A DNA stretch of 47,070 nt. Origin: Sterolibacterium sp. Its GTDB lineage: Bacteria > Pseudomonadota > Gammaproteobacteria > Burkholderiales > Rhodocyclaceae. Of the stretch, positions 7,261-14,963 are shown in pieces. The translations under genes and the position numbers were made by a program. Each line of letters begins with the position of its first letter. Positions within the stretch are counted from its first letter, which is position 1. Where the stretch lies: contig JAGOSV010000014.1 in the NCBI GenBank assembly GCA_018062105.1, forward strand, positions 1 to 47,070, read 5' to 3'. The notes beneath the pieces were generated by a model. The model was not told the origin of the DNA and made no database searches. It saw only the letters and a program-made list of their open reading frames with translations.

Positions 7261-8136
7261 ATGAAACCGGCCTCTTTTGAATACCACAAGCCGACGACGC
7301 TGGGCGAAGCCGTTGCACTGCTTGGCCAGCTGGAGAACGACGGCGTCGATGTCAAGATTCTGGCGGGTGGCCAGAGCCTGATTCCCATGCTGGCCTTGCG
7401 GGTCGCCCGCCCCGAGACCTTGATCGATCTGGGACAGATCAAGGAACTCGATTACATCCGCGACGAGGGCAATGTCATCGCCATTGGCAGCATGGCCAGT
7501 AAGCATGCAGCGGCCGTCTCGCCCCTGATCGAGGCGAAGCAGCGTCTGTTTCACGATGCCAGCGAGCTCGTGGGGCACCGCCAGATCCGTAATCGTGGCT
7601 CGGTGGGCGGTTCCTTTGCCCATGCCGATCCGGCTTCCGAATATCCGGCCGTGGCACTGGTGCTGGACATGGAATTCAAGGCCGTCGGGCCCGAGGGCGA
7701 ACGGCGGATTGCGGCGGCAGACTTTTTCGTCACCTATATGACGACCAGTCTGGAGACCAACGAAATCCTGACGGAGGTCCGTATTCCGATGCTGCCGGCA
7801 GGCACCGGCTGGGCGATCCGGGAGGAAGCCCGTCGTAACGGCGACCTGGCGCTGGCGGGTGTTTGTCTGACCTTGACAAAAGCCGCTGGCGTGATCGGCG
7901 CGGTGAAGATTGCTGCTTTTGGTGTCAATCCGACGGCGGTGCGCCTGACGGCAGCCGAAGACGCCCTGCGAGGCCAGCCGGCGACAGCCGAGAATTTTGC
8001 CCACGCGGCCGCCGCAGGGGCAGCAGCACTCGACGAGCCGATGAGCTGCATCCACGCTTCTGCCGATTTTCGCCGTGCCCTCGTGCAAGCCCTGACCGAG
8101 CGTTGCCTGGCCGATGCCGCTGCGCGTGCGGCGTGA
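7261..8136 (+). CDS. Molybdenum hydroxylase FAD subunit (CoxM/xanthine-dehydrogenase family)
   Basis: A 291-residue FAD-binding subunit. It starts MKPASFEYHKPTTLGEAVALL, typical of medium subunits. FAD-binding motifs are ILAGGQSLIPMLALR (about residues 33-47) and HRQIRNRGSVGGSFAHADPA (about 106-125). It passes electrons from the 2Fe-2S subunit to an acceptor. The frame is open further upstream, but the family N-terminus fits the ATG at 7261. It is the first gene of a FAD - 2Fe-2S - Mo operon, the gene order of CO-dehydrogenase-like and several aromatic or N-heterocycle hydroxylases. Confidence 0.92.
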   Translation: MKPASFEYHKPTTLGEAVALLGQLENDGVDVKILAGGQSLIPMLALRVARPETLIDLGQIKELDYIRDEGNVIAIGSMASKHAAAVSPLIEAKQRLFHDASELVGHRQIRNRGSVGGSFAHADPASEYPAVALVLDMEFKAVGPEGERRIAAADFFVTYMTTSLETNEILTEVRIPMLPAGTGWAIREEARRNGDLALAGVCLTLTKAAGVIGAVKIAAFGVNPTAVRLTAAEDALRGQPATAENFAHAAAAGAAALDEPMSCIHASADFRRALVQALTERCLADAAARAA

Positions 8137-8164
8137 GCATGACTTCCTGAAGAAAGGTAATCCG

Positions 8165-8659
8165 ATGACCACCAAACACAAGATCCGCCTGTCGGTGAAT
8201 GGCGTTTCCTATGAGCGCGAAGTCGAGCCACGCCTGACGCTGGCTGATTTCCTGCGCCACGAGCTGAATCTCGGTGGCACCCATGTTGGCTGTGAACACG
8301 GCATCTGCGGGGTGTGCACCATCCTCATCAACGGTGCTTCGGCACGTTCCTGCCTGACCTTCGCGGTACAGGCCGATGGCGCGGACATCACCACGGTCGA
8401 GGGCTTGCGCAATGGCCAGACCGGTCAGCTGCACCCGATCCAGGATGCTTTCATCGAGGCGCATGGTCTGCAGTGCGGGTTCTGTACGCCGGGCTTCATG
8501 ATGACCACCCTGGAGCTGCTCAAGGAAAATCCCGATCCTTCCGAGGAAGAAATCAAGGAAGCCCTGGGCGGCAATCTGTGCCGCTGCACCGGCTATCAGC
8601 AGATCATGGAATCCGTGAAGCTCGCTGCGGCCAAGCTGCGCGCGCAGCAGGCTGCCTGA
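8165..8659 (+). CDS. Molybdenum hydroxylase [2Fe-2S] subunit
   Basis: A 164-residue iron-sulfur subunit. The plant-ferredoxin cluster is bound by C43, C48, C51 and C63 (in [10 protein letters not shown] and RSC). The second, helical cluster uses C104, C107, C139 and C141 (in QCGFCTPG and NLCRCTGY). The length and both signatures are complete. The ATG at 8165 follows GAAAGG. It relays electrons from the molybdenum site to FAD within the complex encoded by its two neighbours. Confidence 0.95.
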   Translation: MTTKHKIRLSVNGVSYEREVEPRLTLADFLRHELNLGGTHVGCEHGICGVCTILINGASARSCLTFAVQADGADITTVEGLRNGQTGQLHPIQDAFIEAHGLQCGFCTPGFMMTTLELLKENPDPSEEEIKEALGGNLCRCTGYQQIMESVKLAAAKLRAQQAA

Positions 8660-8722
8660 GGAACTTTTCGCGGCATCGCGGCACGTTGCCCCATTGCCGA
8701 CCCGCCATCATCGAGGTACGTC

Positions 8723-11131
8723 ATGTCTGTCCATATCCCCACCCTGCCTGAACAAATGCCCACCAGCGCCGTGCGCTATGTCGGCAAGGAAGTGAAGCGC
8801 GTCGAAGACCCGTCATTGGTGACCGGTACGGCGCCCTTCATCGACAACATCAAGTTTCCCAACATGTTGCAGGCCGCCATTTTGCGCAGCCCGCACCCCC
8901 ACGCCCGCATCGTTTCCATCAATACCAAGGCGGCCGAAGCCCTGCCCGGGGTGTACGCCGTGCTGACTGGGGCGGATGTCAAGGCCTGGAGCAATCCTTG
9001 CACCACGGCGCCGGAAGGCTGGGGCAATTACTGCATGGCCGTCGATAAGGTACGTTTCGTCGGCGAGCCGGTGGCGGCGGTGGCGGCTGAAAACCGTTAT
9101 CTGGCCGAAGACGCGCTGGAGCTGATCGAGGTCGAATACGAAGTGTTGCCGGCACTGGCCACGCCACAGGCGGCGATGGCGGCCGGTGCACCGGTGATTT
9201 TCGAGCAGCATGGCAGTAACGTCATCCAGCAGAAGAAATTTACCTGGGGCGAGATCGATGTGCTGTTCGATCAGGCCGACCACGTCATCCGCGATACGTT
9301 CCGCTGGAATCGCTGCGGTGCCAATCCGACGGAAACCTTTGGCTGCATCTGTATCTGGGATGTCATCAATCATGAAGTGACCTGTCATGGGGCGTATCAG
9401 GCACCGCGATTCTTTGCGCTGGGGCGGGCGGCTAATCTCAATCTGCTGCCTAACAAGGTCAAGCTCATCAGCTATCCGCAAGGCGGGGGCTTTGGTGGCA
9501 AGGGCGGGCCGCGCGGAACGGATATCGCTGCCCTGCTGTCGCGCAAGGCCGATGGCCGCCCGGTCAAATACATCGAAGACCGCATGGAGTACCTGCTGGC
9601 CGGTGGGGGGCAGGCGTGGGATCGTCATTATGAGGCCGAGCTGGCCGTCAAGGCTGATGGCACGCTGATGGGCTTGCGTGTCAAGCTGATTGATGACCAG
9701 GGCGCGGGCTGCGAGGGTTACGGCACCATTTCGGTGGCCAAGCCGATTGCCGCCTTTACCGGCCCCTATCGCATCCAGGCGGCGTCTTACGATACGACCA
9801 TCGTCGCTACCAACCGGGCACCGACCTATCCTTATCGTGGCTACGGCCCACCACCGCATTTTTTCGTGCTCGAATCGCTGGTCGATCTGGCGGCTCGCAA
9901 GCTGGGCGCGGATCCGGCCGAGCTGCGGCGCAGGAATTACATTGCGCCGGAGCAGTTCCCCTATACCATCCCGAGTGGCAATGAGTACGATAGTGGCCGT
10001 TACGAGGTCGTCCTCGACAAGCTGCTCGACATGGCCGGGTACCGCAAGATGCGCGAAGAGCAGGCAGCGGCCCGTGCGGCTGGCCGGCTGGTGGGTGTGG
10101 GTCTGGTCAGCACGGTCGAGCCGGGTGTTTTCGACTGGAACGTCTATTCCGCCGTCGGCGTGCCAGGGGTTGGGGTGCCGGAAGGGGCGCGTGTGGCGGT
10201 CGATGTCTTTGGCGGCATCACTATCATCGTCGGCTTCAACCTGCAAGGGCAGGGGCAATACACCGTCGCGTCGCAGGTCGCTGCTGATTATTTCGGTGTC
10301 GATATCGGCATGGTCAAGGTCACCATGGCTTCGACCGATGTGGCACCACCGCATTTTGGCCCGGGCGGCAGCCGCTTGGGGGTGGCCATCACTGGCGCGA
10401 TTCTCGGAGCTTGTGACAAGCTGCGCGGCATCTTCAGTCAGGTGGTGGCGGGTTTGATGCAGACTACGCCCGATCAGATCGAGCTGATGGATGGCCGTTT
10501 CCGTCTCAAGGCCATGCCGGAACATGGCATGACGCTGGCCGAAATCGCCGGCACCATGCTGTTCCGCAGCGACCTGCTGCCGCCGGGCATCGAGCCCTGC
10601 CCGGAAGCCACCTCGGTGTGGACCGCGCCCAATCGCAACATGCCGGATGAACAGGCGCGCTGCCGTAGCTATCTGACGGCGGCCAATGCAGCGCATGTGG
10701 TGATGGTGGAAATCGATCGCCAGACCGGCCGTACCCACATCCTCAAGTATTTCATCGTCGATGACTGCGGCACACGCCTCAATCCGGCCAATGTCGAAGG
10801 CCAGATCCAGGGCGGCGTGGCGCAAGGTGTCGGTGCGGCGCTGTTCGAGGAATACGTCTACAACGACGAGGCGCAGCCGCTGGTGTCGACCTTTGTCGAT
10901 TATCTGATGCCGACCATCCATGAAGTTCCGATGACGGTGAAGGGCGAGGTGTGCACGCCGTCGCCTGTGGCACCGCTGGGTGCAAAGGGTTGTGGCGAGG
11001 GTGCCATCCACGCTACGCCGGCGGTACTCATGTGTGCGATCAATGACGCTCTGCATCCGCTGGGTCTCAAAATCCACGAAACCCCGGCTTCGCCGCATCG
11101 TCTGTGGAAGCTGCTGCAGCAGGCAAAATAA
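8723..11131 (+). CDS. Molybdenum hydroxylase large (molybdopterin-binding) subunit
   Basis: An 802-residue catalytic subunit of the xanthine oxidase / aldehyde oxidase family. It opens with VGKEVKRVEDPSLVTGTAPF. The molybdopterin-binding loop GGGFGGKGG is at about residues 254-262. YPYRGYGPPPHF is the counterpart of the usual AYRGxGxPE segment. FGPGGSRLGVAITG follows later, and GAKGCGEGA carries the active-site glutamate (E759). These enzymes insert a water-derived hydroxyl at an electron-poor carbon, or oxidise aldehydes or CO. The CO-dehydrogenase cysteine motif (AYxCSFR) is absent, so CO oxidation is unlikely. Substrate unknown. No maturation genes (CoxD/E/F type) are adjacent. Confidence 0.92.
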   Translation: MSVHIPTLPEQMPTSAVRYVGKEVKRVEDPSLVTGTAPFIDNIKFPNMLQAAILRSPHPHARIVSINTKAAEALPGVYAVLTGADVKAWSNPCTTAPEGWGNYCMAVDKVRFVGEPVAAVAAENRYLAEDALELIEVEYEVLPALATPQAAMAAGAPVIFEQHGSNVIQQKKFTWGEIDVLFDQADHVIRDTFRWNRCGANPTETFGCICIWDVINHEVTCHGAYQAPRFFALGRAANLNLLPNKVKLISYPQGGGFGGKGGPRGTDIAALLSRKADGRPVKYIEDRMEYLLAGGGQAWDRHYEAELAVKADGTLMGLRVKLIDDQGAGCEGYGTISVAKPIAAFTGPYRIQAASYDTTIVATNRAPTYPYRGYGPPPHFFVLESLVDLAARKLGADPAELRRRNYIAPEQFPYTIPSGNEYDSGRYEVVLDKLLDMAGYRKMREEQAAARAAGRLVGVGLVSTVEPGVFDWNVYSAVGVPGVGVPEGARVAVDVFGGITIIVGFNLQGQGQYTVASQVAADYFGVDIGMVKVTMASTDVAPPHFGPGGSRLGVAITGAILGACDKLRGIFSQVVAGLMQTTPDQIELMDGRFRLKAMPEHGMTLAEIAGTMLFRSDLLPPGIEPCPEATSVWTAPNRNMPDEQARCRSYLTAANAAHVVMVEIDRQTGRTHILKYFIVDDCGTRLNPANVEGQIQGGVAQGVGAALFEEYVYNDEAQPLVSTFVDYLMPTIHEVPMTVKGEVCTPSPVAPLGAKGCGEGAIHATPAVLMCAINDALHPLGLKIHETPASPHRLWKLLQQAK

Positions 11132-11182
11132 GAAGATCGCAGCTCGAAAGGGCCGCATGAAACATCGCAACTGCAAGCCACG

Positions 11183-11206
11183 TCATTCCCGCGCAAGCGG
11201 GATTGA
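11183..11206. repeat. REP-like palindrome between molybdenum subunit and LLM gene
   Basis: TCATTCCCGCGCAAGCGGGA is a short inverted repeat with a GCAA loop, a shorter variant of the palindrome at 5328-5394. It sits in the 119-bp gap and may form an mRNA hairpin between the two genes. Confidence 0.7.
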
Positions 11207-11250
11207 CGTTTCTGAACGAGTCACCCGCTGCATCTGAATGAGGAAACGCC

Positions 11251-12321
11251 ATGGCACTGCGCGTCGAAACTGCCCTGATGGGCCCTGATACCGAACAATA
11301 TGCCGGTAACGGCCAGAACCGTCCGACGCTAGCGCGGATTGCCGAACTGGCGCGGCAGATGGAAGATATTGGCTACGACGGCCTGACCACCCCGGAATCC
11401 GGCCACGACCCCTTCCTGCCGCTGATGATTGCTGCCGAACACACGCAGCACGTCCGCCTGGGCACGAACATCGCCGTCGCCTTTCCGCGCAGCCCCATGG
11501 TCACGGCGCAACTCGCCTGGGATCTGGCCAACTACACCGGCGGCCGCTTCACCCTGGGGCTGGGCAGCCAGGTCAAGGGACATAACGAGCGTCGTTACAG
11601 CACCGCCTGGCCCAGCCCGCCGGGGCCGCGCATGCGCGAGTACTTCCAGTGCCTGCGTGCCATTTTTGCGAGCTTCGAGAACCCGGCCAAGCCCACCTAC
11701 TTCGAAGGCGAGCATTACAAATTCACCATGCTGCCGCCCTTCTTCAACCCCGGGCCCATCGACTTCCCGAACATCCCCCTCTACGCCGCCGCTGCCAATC
11801 CCTATATGGCGCGTTTGTCGGGTGAGCTGTGCGAAGGCCTGCGCCTGCACCCCGTCGCCACCTTCCGCTACACGCGCGAAGTCATCCTCCCTGCCGTGGC
11901 CGAAGGTGCCAAGCGGGGCAACCGTGATGCCGCCGCCTTCGACCTCATCGGCGCGCCTTTCATGGCCGTGGGCAAGAACGAGGAAGAAGTCGTGAAAGCC
12001 AAAAACGCGCTACGCAAGCAGATCGCCTTCTACGCCTCCACCCGTTCCTACCACTCCGTCCTCGACCACCACGGCTGGGACGGCCTCGGGCCGAAGCTGC
12101 ACGAGTTCTCGCTCGCCAACAAATGGGCAGAAATGCCCGCACTCATCACCGACGACATGCTCGAAGAATGGGCCGTCATCAGCACCTACGACCGCCTCGC
12201 CGACACCCTGCGCACCAAGTGCGCCGGGGCCTTCAACACCGTCACCTTCGTCCTGCTGGGCGAAACCCGCGACGATCTGGAAATGCAGCGCGACATCGTG
12301 GCGAAGCTGCATCAGGATTGA
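11251..12321 (+). CDS. Luciferase-like (LLM) flavin/F420-dependent oxidoreductase, TIGR03617-like
   Basis: A 356-residue bacterial-luciferase-like TIM barrel. Features seen: LARQMEDIGYDGLTTPESGHDPF at the N-terminus, VRLGTNIAVAFPRSPM (about residues 69-84), GGRFTLGLGSQVKGHNERRY (about 98-117) and a LYAAAANPYMARLSGE segment. This subgroup is annotated as F420-dependent by homology to actinobacterial enzymes, but betaproteobacteria often lack F420, so FMN may be used. An oxidoreductive step on the same substrate pathway is likely given the operon position after the molybdenum hydroxylase. GAGGAAA precedes the ATG. Confidence 0.85.
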   Translation: MALRVETALMGPDTEQYAGNGQNRPTLARIAELARQMEDIGYDGLTTPESGHDPFLPLMIAAEHTQHVRLGTNIAVAFPRSPMVTAQLAWDLANYTGGRFTLGLGSQVKGHNERRYSTAWPSPPGPRMREYFQCLRAIFASFENPAKPTYFEGEHYKFTMLPPFFNPGPIDFPNIPLYAAAANPYMARLSGELCEGLRLHPVATFRYTREVILPAVAEGAKRGNRDAAAFDLIGAPFMAVGKNEEEVVKAKNALRKQIAFYASTRSYHSVLDHHGWDGLGPKLHEFSLANKWAEMPALITDDMLEEWAVISTYDRLADTLRTKCAGAFNTVTFVLLGETRDDLEMQRDIVAKLHQD

Positions 12322-12333
12322 GGGAAAGCCATC

Positions 12334-12825
12334 ATGTCCATGTTCGACCTGCTTAGACTTTTAACAGAAGCCAAGGTTGAATTCGTTCTGGTCGGTGGAC
12401 TCGCAGTCGCCCTGCGGGGTTATTCACGTCTCACCATGGATGTCGATATCGTCTTGGCAATGGATATTGAGAATCTGCAACATTTCATCACCTACGCCAG
12501 AAATGCCAACTTGCGACCTGTGATGCCCGTAAACCTTGAAGATCTGACCCGGCCCGAATTGCTCAATCAGTGGCATGACGAAAAACACATGCAGGCTTTC
12601 AGCCTGCAATCCCGCGATGCCGTGGCCACCGTACTGGACATTCTGATCCGCCCCGTACTGGATTTTGAGACCTTGAAGAAAGCGGCGGATGGTATCGAAA
12701 TCGGTCCGCTGACCATTCCGGTCGCCTCCATCGACCATTTGATCGCTATGAAATCCGGCACCGGACGCAACAAGGATCTAATCGACATCGAAGAGCTCCA
12801 AAAAATCCGGCGATCTTCATCATGA
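12334..12825 (+). CDS. Nucleotidyltransferase (AbiEii / DUF6036-like)
   Basis: A 163-residue protein of the nucleotidyltransferase superfamily. The core signature is VEFVLVGGLAVALRGYSRLTMDVDIVLAM (about residues 16-44): the Gly-Gly of the nucleotide loop and the metal-binding Asp-x-Asp (DVD). A late Asp comes in the LDILIRPV segment, and SIDHLIAMKSGTGRNKDLIDIEEL is typical of the AbiEii-like C-terminal half. Such enzymes are toxins in type IV-like systems or act as AMP/CMP transferases. It starts 13 bp after the LLM stop and overlaps the next gene by ATGA, so the pair is a coupled unit. Confidence 0.7.
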   Translation: MSMFDLLRLLTEAKVEFVLVGGLAVALRGYSRLTMDVDIVLAMDIENLQHFITYARNANLRPVMPVNLEDLTRPELLNQWHDEKHMQAFSLQSRDAVATVLDILIRPVLDFETLKKAADGIEIGPLTIPVASIDHLIAMKSGTGRNKDLIDIEELQKIRRSSS

Positions 12826-13025
12826 ATGCCGAGCAAAATTACCGCCTGCTCTGCGAAATCGAAGCAAACCGCGCCATGATGCTGCAAGTCTACCGCCAGA
12901 ACCCGCAGCTACTGATCCTGGCGGAGCCGCGTATTCATCTTATGATCGGCCTGCCGCCACCCGAAGCACAGAAAGTTTTTGCCGAGGCAGACTCGAAGGC
13001 TTCCCGTTGCGGTTTTCCAGATTGA
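12822..13025 (+). CDS. Small partner of the nucleotidyltransferase, 67 residues
   Basis: I do not recognise the family. The start codon overlaps the stop of the nucleotidyltransferase (ATGA), which argues for co-expression. The protein is mostly helical in character (MNAEQNYRLLCEIEANRAMM) with a proline-rich middle. It is too short for a classical HEPN partner. It could be an antitoxin-like partner, but nothing in the residues shows this. Confidence 0.5.
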   Translation: MNAEQNYRLLCEIEANRAMMLQVYRQNPQLLILAEPRIHLMIGLPPPEAQKVFAEADSKASRCGFPD

Positions 13026-13050
13026 ATCCTGAGCCTGCCCAGCGTCTATC

Positions 13051-13080
13051 TTGCCTTTTGTGTATACGTTATTAATATAC
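13051..13080 (+). promoter_or_regulatory. Possible promoter/operator of the brnTA unit
   Basis: TTGCCT (13051-13056) and TAATAT (13073-13078) are spaced 16 bp. The -10 lies in an AT-rich GTATA...TATAC dyad (13062-13080) ending 4 bp before the brnT start. BrnA-type antitoxins repress their own promoter, so the dyad could be the operator. Confidence 0.35.
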
Positions 13081-13084
13081 GGAC

Positions 13085-13384
13085 ATGATCAATCTGGCAA
13101 GCATCACCGGCTTTGAATGGGATCAGGGTAACGCCCGAAAAAATGAAAAGCACGGCGTATCCACTGCAGAATCAGAACAGGTTTTTTTCAACACACCGCT
13201 ACTGTTACTGGCAGATGAAAAGCGCAGCCATATTGAGTGCCGCTTCCACGCACTTGGCCACGCCGACACGGGGCGCTTGTTGCACATTACTTTTACCTTA
13301 AGGAACAGAGGCGAAAGAATCCGGATCATTTCCGCCCAGGACATGCACCGCAAGGAGCGATTGATTTATGAGCAAGCCACTTAA
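13085..13384 (+). CDS. brnT: BrnT-family toxin
   Basis: A 99-residue RelE-fold ribonuclease toxin of the BrnT family. The signature FEWDQGNARKNEKHGVSTAESEQVF (about residues 10-34) and the C-terminal RIRIISAQDMHRKERLIYEQ match BrnT. BrnT cleaves RNA and stops translation until bound by its antitoxin. The next gene overlaps by 17 bp and encodes a BrnA-like antitoxin. The unit is embedded in a stretch that is more AT-rich than the surrounding catabolic genes. Confidence 0.8.
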   Translation: MINLASITGFEWDQGNARKNEKHGVSTAESEQVFFNTPLLLLADEKRSHIECRFHALGHADTGRLLHITFTLRNRGERIRIISAQDMHRKERLIYEQAT

Positions 13385-13634
13385 AACCGCACCCCGTTTT
13401 TCCAGCGAAGCAGAAGAACGTGCTTTTTGGGAGACTCATGACTCTGCGGATTACCTCGACTGGTCCTCAGCACAGAAGGTTGTCTTTCCCAATCTGAAGC
13501 CCACCACCCGAACCATTTCCCTGCGTCTTCCACAACATTTGCTGGATTCGATCAAAGCCGCTGCCAATGCACGCGACGTTCCTTACCAGTCACTCATCAA
13601 AATCTGGTTGCAGGAAAAATTGCACAACCATTGA
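13368..13634 (+). CDS. brnA: BrnA/CopG-family antitoxin
   Basis: An 88-residue antitoxin. It has the N-terminal FSSEAEERAFWETHDSADYLDW, the LKPTTRTISLRLPQHLLDSI ribbon strand, and the VPYQSLIKIWLQEKL helices of CopG-type ribbon-helix-helix proteins in BrnA-like antitoxins. It should neutralise the toxin encoded just upstream and bind the operon promoter. The start lies inside the toxin frame, consistent with coupled translation. Confidence 0.8.
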   Translation: MSKPLKTAPRFSSEAEERAFWETHDSADYLDWSSAQKVVFPNLKPTTRTISLRLPQHLLDSIKAAANARDVPYQSLIKIWLQEKLHNH

Positions 13635-13702
13635 CCAATACATTTCGCACTCCCCTTCAATCCTCACCTCTCGAACCACGAAAACAGAAAGCCCCTTCGA
13701 CC

Positions 13703-14962
13703 ATGACGACTCCCGATTTCTCCCAAGGCCCGCTTGCTGGCCTGCGTGTGCTTGATCTTTCCACCATGCTTGCCGGGCCGTATGGCGCGACGCTGCTGGG
13801 CGATCTGGGTGCGGACGTCATCAAGATCGAATCGCACTACGGTGACGAAAGCCGCCACCTCGGCCCCAAGCGCGGCGACCAGCGCGGGCCTTATCTGAGC
13901 CTCAACCGCAGCAAGCGCGCCATGGTGCTCGATTTGCAACAGGCCGATGCCCAGGCCGTGTTTGCCAAAATCGCCGCCACGGCCGATATCGTCGTGACCA
14001 ACGTGCGTGAGCCGGCAATGAGCAAGCTGGGCATCAACTACGAACAGATCAAAAAACACAAACCCGACATCATCTGGATCTGGGTCACCTCCTTCGGCGC
14101 GGACGGCCCTTACGCTGGCCGCCCCGGCATCGACTTCCTCGCCCAGGGTTACACCGGCGTGCTCAGCCTCAATGGCGAGCCTGATGGTGCGCCGGTGCGT
14201 ACCGGCTTTCCGGCGGTCGATGTCATGACTTCGCTGCTGGTGGCCAATGCCGCGCTCTCCGCCTTGCGGGTGCGCGAGGCGACGGGCGAAGGCCAGCGCA
14301 TCGACGTCTCCCTGCTCGATACGCTCATGCACGCCCAGGCCAGCTCCATCGGCGGCTATCTGGCGACGGGTGAACGCCCCGTGCGCACGGGCAACCGCAG
14401 CCTTTATTTCGCGCCCTCCGGTGTTTACCCCACCAAAGACGACAAATACGTCGTCATCACCACTCCCGGCGAAAAATTCTTCGGCAACATCTGCCGCGCC
14501 CTCGGTACGGACTGGGATTCCGATCCACGCTTTTGCAACATCGACCAGCGGCTGGCCAACGAAGACGAGCTCGACCGCGTCATGTCCGAAGGCACGCGCT
14601 GCTTCACTCGCGCCGAACTGGTCGAAAAGCTGATTGCTGCCGACGTACTCACCGCCCCGATCAACGAAGTCGAAGATGTCATCATCGACCCGCAGATTCT
14701 CCACAACAAGATGATCGTCCCCACCCAGCACCCGACCCTGGGCGAACTCAAGGTCACCGGCGTCCCGGTTCATTTCCACGGCACGCCCTGCAGCGTGAAA
14801 AAGCACCCGCCGCTGCAAGGCGAGCACACCCGCGAACTGCTGGCCGAACTGGGCTACGGCAAGGATGAAATCGACACCTTCATCCAGAAGGGGCTGGCCG
14901 CCGACTACGCCGAACTGGTGCGGCTGCGTGAGGCGCGTCGGGCAAAAAAGCAGCAAGGCTGA
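13703..14962 (+). CDS. CaiB/BaiF (family III) CoA-transferase
   Basis: A 419-residue family III CoA-transferase. Features: PLAGLRVLDLSTMLAGPYGATLLGDLGADVIKIE at the N-terminus, LNRSKRAMVLDL, and RPGIDFLAQGYTGVLSLNG, whose Asp is the catalytic residue. The enzyme moves CoA between a donor acyl-CoA and an organic acid, activating the acid for degradation. The ATG at 13703 is chosen because the conserved N-terminus starts there; the upstream open stretch belongs to no known domain. The stop is 1 nt from the MFS start, so activation and uptake are co-expressed. Confidence 0.9.
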   Translation: MTTPDFSQGPLAGLRVLDLSTMLAGPYGATLLGDLGADVIKIESHYGDESRHLGPKRGDQRGPYLSLNRSKRAMVLDLQQADAQAVFAKIAATADIVVTNVREPAMSKLGINYEQIKKHKPDIIWIWVTSFGADGPYAGRPGIDFLAQGYTGVLSLNGEPDGAPVRTGFPAVDVMTSLLVANAALSALRVREATGEGQRIDVSLLDTLMHAQASSIGGYLATGERPVRTGNRSLYFAPSGVYPTKDDKYVVITTPGEKFFGNICRALGTDWDSDPRFCNIDQRLANEDELDRVMSEGTRCFTRAELVEKLIAADVLTAPINEVEDVIIDPQILHNKMIVPTQHPTLGELKVTGVPVHFHGTPCSVKKHPPLQGEHTRELLAELGYGKDEIDTFIQKGLAADYAELVRLREARRAKKQQG

Positions 14963-14963
14963 A

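Noticed and set aside
8723..11131. Aerobic CO dehydrogenase large subunit
   Set aside because: Gene order is Cox-like, but the AYxCSFR active-site motif is missing and no CoxDEF maturation genes are adjacent.
8813..11176. Very long minus-strand open frame opposite the molybdenum large subunit
   Set aside because: His/Arg-rich translation without family features; it mirrors the codon periodicity of the real gene on the other strand.
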